Notes under the pieces: model-generated
Seen by the model: only the letters and a program-made list of their open reading frames with translations
Databases searched by the model: none
Told to the model about the DNA's origin: nothing
NCBI GenBank assembly: GCA_024305745.1
Contig: JAHRBS010000006.1
Location: 622,501-686,500, forward strand
Reading direction: 5' to 3'
DNA length: 64,000 nt
Source: Polyporus tsugae
Lineage: Eukaryota; Basidiomycota; Agaricomycetes; Polyporales; Polyporaceae
Shown here: piece after piece, positions 1 through 9,658 of the stretch
How the letters are laid out: each line of letters starts with the position of its first letter
Position numbering within the stretch: the stretch's first letter is position 1
Position numbers and translations under genes: made by a program

Positions 1-3000
1 GTAGATGCAGTTCAAATCGGCGTTCCAGAGCATGACGAAGAGAGCGTACCTGCCGGGGAGGACGAGGTTAGCCGCGGAGATGAGGCCGGCCCGCAAGTCG
101 CAGTCGAAGTGGATGTATACGCGGACCTGCGCCCAGGTGAAGGAGTGTGCGATGCTGGACTCGTCGATGAGGGTGATACCAGGCTTGCTCGGGTCGATCT
201 GAGCGTGCTGGAGAGGCATAGTGAAGGAGATAGCGAAGAGCCTGATGGGGAGAGAAGAGCGAGGGGAGTTTTGGAGAGTGGGGGATGGGGAGGAGAGAGG
301 CACTGACATCTTCCACTTTATAGGTCTGCGACGCCGTGTCGGCATACGCAGTGACCCAAGGAAGACTTGTGGGTCTGATGGCGGTGTCCCTGTTCCTTCA
401 TGAAGGTCAGACACGCCATCAACACCCATTGCCTCGAGGTAAGCACTCAGTACGCCCAAGTGCCTCACCGTTGAGTACGGTACCCAGGTCCGGTCTCCGG
501 ACTTCCATACGGCCTCGAAAATAGCATCTCCACCACTTCCGCGGTGACTAACTATTTTCTCGATAGCCCACTCGTTGTCTCGGTCTTTGAGCTCAGCGAC
601 CTGACTGTCCAATCGACCGGGGAACAATCGGTCATCGTTTGGCGCATGAATCCGCAGAAGCGACGCGTGGAAGACATCGTGGATTCCTCGTCTGCGCAGG
701 TTGGCTGGCAAGTCGATTCGGTACGAGTTGTTACCGAAATCCCTTGAAATACGATAAGGCCCGATATATTTTGGTGCCAACTTACGTGCATAACCTTTTG
801 GCAGCGAGATATTCACCGTTGAGATGTACACAAGGTCTCCGGTTGTAAACGGAGCCGGCCGACGATGACAGTTAGCGTTGTGAGTCTGTTTCACTCGCGC
901 TGCAATAATCGAGTCGTGCGCGGCCATGACTGCGTTTTTGACCTTCTGCGCGAATGCGCGGACACCCGGATACTCATCCCGAGTAGCCGAATCCCAGACC
1001 ATTGCACGGGGCATGCGTCCAGTGTTCAGAAAGAACGGTGCGAAGCCTGTGCTCCCATTCCGAGCCAGATTAATCGCGAACTCGATCGCTGGAAGCTTGC
1101 TAACCCAATCATGCTGATTAGGGCTGATGCATTGCCTCAACATCTGCCCAATGGTCCGATTGGCTCGTTCGGCAGAGCCATTAGACTGTGGATGATAAGC
1201 ACTCGACATGCGGAGCTCCACACCAAGCAGCTTATTCAAGTGAGTCCAAAACAAACTCGTGAACAAGACATCTCGATCACTGATGATCGATTCTGGCATG
1301 CCATGGTGCTTGTACACCTTGGTGAACATTAGTTCCGCGACTTCGGGTGCTTTGTAAGTCTGCCGACTTGGCACCAGATGAACCATGCCCGAATGCAAGT
1401 CAATCACCGTTGTGATCTCGTCGAAAGTACCGTCCCGGTTGGATGATTCAGGTAGTGGCCCGACGAAGTTGACCGCAATGGCCTGCCACGGCCATGAAGG
1501 CACTGAGAGCGGGTTCAGCAGGCCGTAAGGTTTCTGGTTGTTGGGTTTACTCTGCTTACAAGTCATGCATGACTCACAGTACTTCTGGACATCCGGAGTC
1601 ATCGATTTCCACCACAAATGGTCGCGCAGCAATGTCAGGGTGCGGTGAGTTCCGAGATGCACTAATAGCAAGTGCGCGTGCCTGATGACGATCTCCCTAG
1701 CATTCCGATCATTGATTTGGATGTTTGGTATGCACAGGAGCAGCTTGTGGTTGTCCCGGATGAATATTAACCCATCCTTGACCAGGAAGTTCTTGAATTC
1801 CTTTGGCTTTTCAGCAATTGAGCCGAAGAACTTATCTTCACTGTAGCGACCCTTCAGAGCCTCAAGTAAGTCGAGTCCTTCTGTGTTCTGTGAAAGGTAG
1901 CTCATGAACTGGTTTTCCTGCTCCAGCGGCGGCGGAACAGGGTCATATTCGTCTGGCGTTACCACTTGGTTTCTCGGATCATGCTGACCATTTGCTGAGT
2001 CCGTAGGACCCGCGCCCTCCTGTCGCCCTCCACTCAGAACATGGAGGGTGACACGTTTGATTCGTTTCGAAAACTCGTGCGCGGTCTCAGGGCGACCAGT
2101 TTCAGCAGGCAGAACCTTGGCGCGTGCACGCTGTGCGCTGCGCGCACCCTGTCCATCGACAATGCGAGGTGCAATCAATACGGGAGCGGCGGGTGGGGCC
2201 ACACCTTCAAGATTTTGATCAGGTGAGTTGTTCAGCCTGTCCGAAGGTGCCGACGGAGTGTCTGACATGGTGACCACATTGTGTGGAGCTGGAACAGCGG
2301 TCGGAGCTCGCTTCCGACGTTCAGGTCGCTCCGGAGCCGTTGGTTTTGGCTGCCGTGGGCGGAGCACATGAGTCAGAGGAGCAGGAGGCTGCTGGGGTGT
2401 CTCACCCATCTCCAGCTCGACGACTGCCTCTGGATCAACAGAAACCGGTGCCGAAATGGCGAAGCTACTGAGAGTCAACGCGAAGTCGCCATCCTCATCG
2501 AACACGGTGTATTTGGATGGCGCACGGACAGTCCCAGGCCGATCATGAGCATAGATGCGAGAGAGCGCGTCCGCGAGGACGTTTTCAACACCCGGTACAT
2601 ATTCAATGTCGAAATTGAACTCGGAGATATGCTCTAACCATCGCGCTTGCCTGCCGGACAGGTTGCGCTGCTTCAAGAAGTGAATCAAGCCCTTGTGGTC
2701 CGTGACCCAAGTGAACGCGCACCCGAGGAGAATGTCGCGGTGCCTCCGCATGGACTCGACACCCATGAGCATCTCAATCTCGTGTATGGGGTAGTTCGAC
2801 TGTGCTGACGACAGCTTTGCAGAGAAGAAGGCTGCGACCTTTCCCTTCCGGAAGTCATCGCCTTGCATCACAACACCAGCGATCCCGCCATGCGAGCTGT
2901 CGGTGACCAACCAGATGCGCAGAGCCCCTTTGGAGTAGTCAAGTGGGACGTGGTGGTGCTCGCGGTATGCATGAAGCAGCCGCTTGACCTCATCGAAGGC

Positions 3001-3189
3001 ACGCTGGTGAGTGTAATCCCAGCAAAAGCTCGTCTTGGTGCCCGTGAGGGAGCTAAGGATACCCATAGGGATGCGGACGGTAGCGATGTCGTCGGCCAGG
3101 TAGCCTACAGAGCCTAGAAACCCCCGCAAGAGCTCGCGGTTAGTGGGGACTTTCCAGTTCAACACATTGTCGACCTTATCAGGGTCCAT
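1..3189 (-). pseudogene. RNase H, integrase and chromodomain segment, copy 1 (cut by window edge)
   Basis: Counterpart of 9440-12628 with the same domains. It has the same Asp-to-Asn change in the integrase core (on the plus strand GTTGACC near 1470, where GTCGACC is expected). The extra 3' module starts at 219 and continues outside the window. Confidence 0.87.
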
Positions 3190-3987
3190 TCAGATGCCCT
3201 TGTCGTCGATGATGCAACCGAGTATTTTCATCTCCGAGCAGAGGAACTTGAGCTTTGTTGCGCTCAGGTACAGTTCTTCCTTGCGCAAGAGGTCAATCAC
3301 GAGTTTGACGTGCTTGATGTGCTCTTCGAGCGTGTCCGAATAGACCGAGATGTCGTTGAGGTAGACATCCAGGAAGACTCCGATGTACAGAGCGAAAATA
3401 TGGTTCATTAAGGTCTGGTAGGTCGCAACAGCATTGCAATCACCCTGTTGTAGTACCAGGCTAACCATGTTTCCATCAGGAGTTGTCATCGCGGTGCGCA
3501 GGACATGCGAGGGCTCAATTCGGATCTGCTCGTAGGCATCCTTGCCGTCAATCAGCGTCCGGTATGGCTTGCGCGAAATGCGACGTAGTATGCCCTCCAT
3601 GTCGGGCAGGGGTGAAGTAACCTTGTGAGTGTTCGTGTTCCGCTCACGGAGGTCGCACACCACTCTCAACCGAGGCAGAATGCCCTTCACACCTGTCCCA
3701 GGCTTCATCAAAAGCAGCATCAGCGACGTGTTGCACGCATTGGTCATTTTCCAGTGGCCAAACTTCAGGTAAGCATCTCGCTTCTCAACCCACAAGTGCC
3801 AGAGAGCGTCCAGGCACTTTGATGGCCGCCACGAGTAGATTTTCGACTCATCTTTGAGCGGAATGGAGTGATTGATTGCCCGGAGTGGCGGCAGCGGTGA
3901 GTTGCTTGCCTCCTTGCAAATGGGAGCCGCATACTCACGCAATGCGTTCCGAGCTATCTCCAGCTTATCGGCGAACATCTCCGCCAC
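3190..3987 (-). pseudogene. Reverse transcriptase segment, copy 1 (YLND active site)
   Basis: Identical in protein sequence to 12629-13426, including the Asn in the YxDD box and the TGA at 3190-3192. Because the damage is shared, it existed before the tandem duplication. Confidence 0.87.
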
Positions 3988-6066
3988 CTAAGACTCGAGT
4001 ATGCGAGCCTGTTTGCCTTCAATGGCCAGTGGAGTCGCACTGCCAATGACGACCTTAGTAGGGTTGAAGCCAGTCAACACACGGTGCTGGTAGAAGAATG
4101 GTGTTCTGAGGATCACATTGTAGTTGAGTAAGTTGATGATGTCGAAGTACCTCTTCGAGCAGATCTGCTGATACTCAAGTTGTGCTGTACAACCATAGTT
4201 AATTTTCGCTCTAGATCCTTGCACGGCGAGGTGCAGTGGCATTGGCTTGGCCAGCTTGAAGGTCTCCATCTTCAACTGGTGCGCTAACTTCGCAGACATG
4301 AAGTCAGCCAGGGACCCAGTGTCGAGCAAAGCTCGAGCCGGCTGCCCGTTGATCAGGACAACCACAACAATAGGTTCAGGGATCACTCGGCGCAAATCCC
4401 GAGGGATTGCAGCGTTCCGTTGGACGGTGAGGTTGTCCTCCTCCTTCCGAGACCGTTTACCAGGCTGAGTAGCGTTCAGCTCGATGGCGAACTCGACCAG
4501 GTCACTCGGAGGCAGTGAGTTGAACAGGGAGTCAAGCTCGCCCTCCAGGTCGTCGAATTCAAAGCCGGACGGATCAAACTCGGCCTGTCGGCGAAGCGCG
4601 GCATGTGCGTACCAGTCTCGGAAGTCAAGACGAGGGTTTTGGAGGAGCTCGCAGCTAATATTAGTGCTAATAGCGAGATAATGGTCCAGGATCTCGACCA
4701 TGTCTCCCAGTTGGAAGCAGCGGAAGCGAGGAAGCAAGGAGTCGTCCTTGAAACCAACCGGGTACGGCAGAGTTTTGTTCAGACACTGCTCAAGAACTAA
4801 TGCCATTGCATCTCCTAGCGGTTCTGATGTTCCATCGAGAATGTGAGGTTCTCCTTCGATGTGCGCGTCGCGCAGGGCCCTCCGGTACATGTTAGGCAAG
4901 TCCAGGTTCCCATTCTGAAGTTGTCCAGTCGTGACATAGACATCCAGTTCGAGCGCAGTGCATTCAACCGCATACAGATCGTCAGACACTTGCAAGACAA
5001 CGAAGAACTCGTGCTCGGGTTCCGTGCTCTGTCCTTGCCAGTACGGCCGGTGCCGGTTCAAGACCTGCTGAGCACGCTGCTTGAGCGCATTTCCAAATGC
5101 ATACTGCGTCGCTCCGTCAGCTCGGGTACAAGGGAACTCAAGTTCTTCCCAATCAACCTCGCTGATGCGAATACTGTCATCTTCCACAGGAATAGGGCAA
5201 GCTCCGTCAGAGGATGAACTGGTATCCGACATCATTTCCAAGCCGGACATGATGTCCTCGTCGCATTCAGTCAGGTCGGAGAGGGTGTCCGAGATGGACT
5301 GCAACGAAGGCATGTCATCCCAGACATCTTCCAGTTCGCTTTCTGACGCTTCTCCCATTGAGACGAGACCTGCGCTCGCTTCCATGGGTCCGCGGAAGTC
5401 CTGAGCGATCAGCTCCCATGCAGGCCAAAGTGTGGGTAACAGGCTATAGTCGAACTCGACGCTGTTCAAGTGGACCTCGCCGGTCGAAGCGGTCGACTCT
5501 GCAAGGCTTCGGAGAGCCTCCGAGTCCTCAAGGATAAGCTCCATGTTGTATGTCGCGACTCCGGGAGGTGCATCCCGGTTGTTTGAGTGCACTTGCCTCG
5601 CCATAGGGCAGTTCCGAGCCATGTGGCCAGGTTCTCCGCAATTGTAGCAGTGGTCGCCATGGCTGCCGGGCTGGTTGTTCCTTGGCCTCCTGGGCGAAGC
5701 ACGCTGCTCACGCCTTTGAGGCTGCTGCTGATTGTTTGGTGCGTTGTGTCGCTGCTGTCTGCCACGCTGATGGTTGTTTGCAGGTGCACGCACCATATTT
5801 CCGACGAAAATGGCTTGTTCACGGTCGCGGTGGTGGTTGCGGTCACGATCACGTCTCAAGGGGTGCCATCCTCGACCCCCCCTACCATGACCGGGCTGAC
5901 GGTCATCCGGATGAGCTCCCTGCCTCGCAGCAAAGTTGCCAGGGCCAGGAGCGTTGTCGCGGTGCCGCGGCCGATCATTGTGGTGTGAGCGCGAGCCACG
6001 ACCATCCGTTGCCTCTCGCGCGAGCTCAATGACCTGAGCACGCGCCTTGACGTCCTCATACGGGCT
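3988..6066 (-). pseudogene. Zinc knuckle and protease segment, copy 1
   Basis: Counterpart of 13427-15505, in frame with gag after TAG. The CCHC knuckle, acidic spacer and DTGS protease are all present. Base 4957 differs from copy 2 but is silent in this frame (Ala), and base 5334 is likewise silent. It ends at the same TAG (3988-3990). Confidence 0.8.
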
Positions 6067-8235
6067 CTAGAGAGTCATCATCTGCTTCCACAGCTCACCC
6101 TGGATGTACTTATCCAGTCCGAACCAGAAAGCGTCGACGCGCTCCTCATTGCGGTCCATTCCCAAGATCAGGAACAGGTTCTCGATCTTGTACATGTAAG
6201 TCTGGATCAAGCGACCGTTCTGCCGCATGTTGCGGAGCTCTTCACGCATTTTCTGACGGAAATTGATAGGAAAACAATAATTGAACAGTCCCACGAGGAT
6301 ATTCTTGAAGGGATACTCTTTCGGGTTGCAAGAGATAGTATTTACATAGAATTCATGCGTGCGACCCTCCAAGAACCGGGAGATCACAGCGCCGTGCCTC
6401 TTAGGCTTCACGCAATAACCATCGAGGTAATCTCGCGCCTGGCCAATGAACCGATTGAACTCGGCCAAGTCAGGATTTCCGGAGTACTTCTCCGGCTCAG
6501 CAGGCTTCAAAACCGGCACATGGAGCGACTTGTACTTCCGGTGCCTGCGTTTCCTCGAGCTCCGCCGCTTCTTCGAGCCACGGCGGTGCTTACGGCGGCG
6601 GCGGCGCCGACGGGAAGAGCTACTGGAGCCGCCCGAGGAGTCGTCCGACGACGAGTCAGAGTCATCCGATGTTCCGGAGTTAGAGCTGTCTGAGCTAGAC
6701 AGCTGCGAGGAATCCAATGAGTCCGACGAGCTGCTAGAGCTCAAGGAACTGGGAGAGCTACCGGAGTAGCTAGGGTCCTCGCTGTCCGAGTGCTCGGGCA
6801 GATCGCAAAGCGTGCGGTTGATGAAGCTGCTAGGCTCAAGCTGAGAGAAAGGCTGCGGGAGCCTCTTGCCATCGCGCGGGCGAGTATGGTCCTTGGAGCT
6901 CCCGGGTAGGAGAGCTTCTTCCACGATGGCAGTGGCCATGCCCTGGGAAGGGTCAGTCAAAGGGAAGGTGACCTTCGCCTTTGACTTAGACTTCTTCTTA
7001 GCCCGAGCCTTGCGCTTCGAGGGCTTCGATGCGGCCTTGAGAGCCTTGCTGATAGATTGGTCAGCTTGCGCGGTGTCCTCATCCAAAGAGTCCGCCCCAG
7101 TGTCCTGGGAGGGAGTAGCGTGCGAACGCTCAGGCTCAGGCTGGTTGGGCGTAGATTGCGCCCTCCGAGCGGTGTCAAGCTCCCTTCGGAGAGCCGTGAT
7201 CTGCTGTTCCAGATCCTCGCGCGAGATGGGCTGCACGACAGAAGACCTGCGCATGGTCGTTTGCTCGGTCGCGGCATCGCGCGCACGACGAGTCGGCCGA
7301 CCCTTGTCGGATTCGTCAGTGGTGGTTCGTATGGTCGGCTTAGCCCATCGATGCTTTGCTGCTTTAATCGCAGCATAATACTGGAGGGCTGCCTCTTGGG
7401 CCTCACGCTCCTCCTCGCTGTCCTCATCGGAATTGTAATATTCCGATGGCTTATGCGCCGAAATTTGTGCAAAAGCTCGCCGCTGAGCCTTGGGGTCAAG
7501 CTCAGCGGGATTGATGTCGACGGCACCCCAATTGCACGCGTCAACCATCTTACCCTTCGCCATAGCAGAAGGTCCTTCACCTCGGGAGGATGAGCTGTCC
7601 CGAGGGTTGTTCACGGCGTGCATCCGCTTCTCGATGCGGCCTCGTTCGTCCTTAGTCAGCGACTTTTCAGCCGCGTCGACGGCACGCTGTTGCTCGTCAT
7701 TCAAGGGTGCAGTCCCCGCCGGTGGTACCACGGCCACGCGGGGAGGCGTCTCATCTTGGGGTGTCGCAGAATCGAGGCTGCGCGCGCGGCGCTTCTTACG
7801 ATGTACCTCGGTCCACTGACCGCCATCACTGACATCTTCTGACGCGATGTTCATCGCCGTCAGGCTCGAGCTCGTCTCACGAGTGGGAGGGAACGGAAAT
7901 ATATTTTCCTTGTCCGAGTTGGACAAGGAAGAGACCCCAGCAGTACCAGACTGCGGGGTGTGACTACGCGGATATGCCTCCCGCCCGTTAGACGGGACAG
8001 TGTCTGCTCCGGAGACCCGTGGGTTTGCCTCCTGGTCGCTAAGCGACGCAGTGTCTGCCCCGACGCGGTGTGGAGCTGCCGAAGCAGCTTCCGATAGCTC
8101 GCTGTCGGAAGAGGAGTCAGTCCCACGGGACGGGGAATTTTGGAACGTACCGGGCAGCGGTGCGAGGCCGCTGTGGGCTCCAGGACGAGGGCCCGAGGCC
8201 CGGTTACGCAAGTTGTAACGCAAGCTTGTAGACAT
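6067..8235 (-). CDS. gag reading frame, copy 1
   Basis: Same 722-residue frame as 15506-17674. One residue near the C-terminus differs from copy 2 (Cys instead of Arg in the TIS-x-NPKEYPF stretch, base 6330). The Ser-rich and Arg-rich blocks and the gag domain are intact. The same TAG ends it, at 6067-6069. Confidence 0.85.
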   Translation of the reverse strand: MSTSLRYNLRNRASGPRPGAHSGLAPLPGTFQNSPSRGTDSSSDSELSEAASAAPHRVGADTASLSDQEANPRVSGADTVPSNGREAYPRSHTPQSGTAGVSSLSNSDKENIFPFPPTRETSSSLTAMNIASEDVSDGGQWTEVHRKKRRARSLDSATPQDETPPRVAVVPPAGTAPLNDEQQRAVDAAEKSLTKDERGRIEKRMHAVNNPRDSSSSRGEGPSAMAKGKMVDACNWGAVDINPAELDPKAQRRAFAQISAHKPSEYYNSDEDSEEEREAQEAALQYYAAIKAAKHRWAKPTIRTTTDESDKGRPTRRARDAATEQTTMRRSSVVQPISREDLEQQITALRRELDTARRAQSTPNQPEPERSHATPSQDTGADSLDEDTAQADQSISKALKAASKPSKRKARAKKKSKSKAKVTFPLTDPSQGMATAIVEEALLPGSSKDHTRPRDGKRLPQPFSQLEPSSFINRTLCDLPEHSDSEDPSYSGSSPSSLSSSSSSDSLDSSQLSSSDSSNSGTSDDSDSSSDDSSGGSSSSSRRRRRRRKHRRGSKKRRSSRKRRHRKYKSLHVPVLKPAEPEKYSGNPDLAEFNRFIGQARDYLDGYCVKPKRHGAVISRFLEGRTHEFYVNTISCNPKEYPFKNILVGLFNYCFPINFRQKMREELRNMRQNGRLIQTYMYKIENLFLILGMDRNEERVDAFWFGLDKYIQGELWKQMMTL

Positions 8236-8400
8236 GGGTTTTCTTGAGGTTTTCGGAGGGGACCAGTTAGATAAGAGAGATAAGCAGAGAGATATAGGAG
8301 AGAGAGAGAGAGAGAGAGTCGCCGGGGAGGAAGGCCAAGTTGATCAGACTCGGGGGGATCCAGTCGGCGACGAGAGAGTTAAGAGTTAAGCGGTAGAGTT

Positions 8401-8760
8401 GATAGTTCTGTCAAAAATATGTCGCGCGGGCAATTCCGGATAAGGAAGGGGACACGCGACACGAGAGCGCCCAGCAGAGACAGGTTCAAAGACTGATGAT
8501 TCTGTTCTGAGTACGCTACCGTATCGTCGCCGTACGGTACGGGTCTTATATACTAAAGTGCCAGGTACCAGGTAATAAGCCATCAAGACATAATGAGTAA
8601 GGACTGGAAGGGTGCATATGGCACACGGGTACAGGATGAGTGAGCAGGGGGAAAGGCGGTACGGAAAGGTGAGTAAGTAATCAGGGGAGATATTGGGTGA
8701 CGGATGGATGGTGCAATGTTGTAGAGTCCGAGCGAGGGAAGCCGAGCGCGGGGCGCTACA
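8401..8760 (-). repeat. Shared LTR (3' LTR of copy 2 and 5' LTR of copy 1)
   Basis: This is the same sequence as 17840-18199 at offset 9439. It lies directly between the 3' end of copy 2 (8761) and the leader of copy 1. Only one LTR separates the two internal regions, which is the product expected from recombination between LTRs or from tandem integration, not from two independent insertions. The inner end has the same uncertainty as in the other LTR. Confidence 0.65.
8545..8554 (-). promoter_or_regulatory. TATA box in the shared LTR
   Basis: Same motif and context as 17984-17993, offset 9439. It would drive copy 1. Confidence 0.5.
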
Positions 8761-8770
8761 TACGCCCTCC

Positions 8771-8800
8771 GAAAGTTGTCAACTCGATAGGACAACTTTC
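8771..8800 (-). other. Perfect 10-bp inverted repeat just before the 3' LTR
   Basis: GAAAGTTGTC at 8771-8780 pairs with GACAACTTTC at 8791-8800 around a 10-nt loop. It ends ten bases from the LTR edge. On the sense strand the purine-rich GGAGGGCG between hairpin and LTR is the likely polypurine primer for plus-strand synthesis. The hairpin might be an RNA structure of the element; this is inference. Confidence 0.6.
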
Positions 8801-8842
8801 CCCATACAGACGAAGACCTTCCCGATCCGGTTGGAAGAGCGC

Positions 8843-9658
8843 CTACATCGAACACTTCTTCCCCTTCCCAGCCTTCTTCTTATCAGTCGCCTCCTCGTCC
8901 GAGAAGCTGAGGAGCTCGGTGTCATTCTCGCCCTCCGCGTCCTTGTCCTCCTCCATGGGCGACCCCTCCCGACGAGGTGTGGTGTTTGAGTGAGCTGAAG
9001 AGCCCGAAGACGAGCCGGTGGCGATGCCCGAGGAGCCCGAGCCTCGAGAGGCAGCGGACGAGAGGATGGTGGTACCACCCGAGGAGCCAGAGCCAGCGGC
9101 GACAGCGAGGACGCCGATAGAGCCGGTAGTAGAGGAGACGGCGGCGGCCTTAGAGGCATGAGCATCGTCGGCGGCACGGTGATCAGCACGTTTGCGCTTG
9201 CGGTCCTCAGTGCGTTTGTCCTGCATGGAGTCGTGGTGTTCGAGATAGTGGGCTTCACGCTCGGTGGAACCCCAGAGCATGCGCTCGATGGTGCGGATGC
9301 ACTGCGGAGTGAACTGGGGTTCGGCAGGAGCGGTGTTGGGGACGACAGGCGGCGGGTCGAGCTCGTCGATGAGTTGGTTTGGGAACGGCGTGCCACGGAC
9401 GGTGGTTGAGTTCGTCGCTGGGTCGAAGGCGGAGAACTGGTAGATGCAGTTCAAATCGGCGTTCCAGAGCATGACGAAGAGAGCGTACCTGCCGGGGAGG
9501 ACGAGGTTAGCCGCGGAGATGAGGCCGGCCCGCAAGTCGCAGTCGAAGTGGATGTATACGCGGACCTGCGCCCAGGTGAAGGAGTGTGCGATGCTGGACT
9601 CGTCGATGAGGGTGATACCAGGCTTGCTCGGGTCGATCTGAGCGTGCTGGAGAGGCAT
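8843..9658 (-). other. Extra 3' module of the element, possible separate ORF
   Basis: An ATG at 9658 follows a pyrimidine-rich stretch that reads like a leader, beyond the chromodomain. The 271-residue product has a compact N-terminal part (ITLIDESSIAHSFTWAQVR and a hydrophobic VLPGRYALFVMLW), then a Ser/Gly-rich and finally an acidic/basic tail ending GKGKKCSM. I recognise no enzyme or envelope signature and no transmembrane segment. In copy 1 it lies at 1-219 and beyond the edge. It may be translated as a fusion with pol or from its own start. Confidence 0.55.

Larger units (their letters stand above)
1..8760 (-). mobile_element. Ty3/Gypsy LTR retrotransposon, copy 1 (3' end beyond the left edge)
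   Basis: Positions 1-8760 repeat 9440-18199 at a constant offset of 9439 bp. The sense strand is minus. The order is LTR (to 8760), leader, gag, zinc knuckle and protease, reverse transcriptase, then RNase H, integrase and chromodomain, running off the window start. By comparison with copy 2, about 680 bp of internal sequence plus the 3' LTR should lie left of position 1. By eye I found four substitutions against copy 2, at 4957, 5334, 6330 and 6718; three of them are CpG transitions. The 5' LTR is also the 3' LTR of copy 2. Confidence 0.93.
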
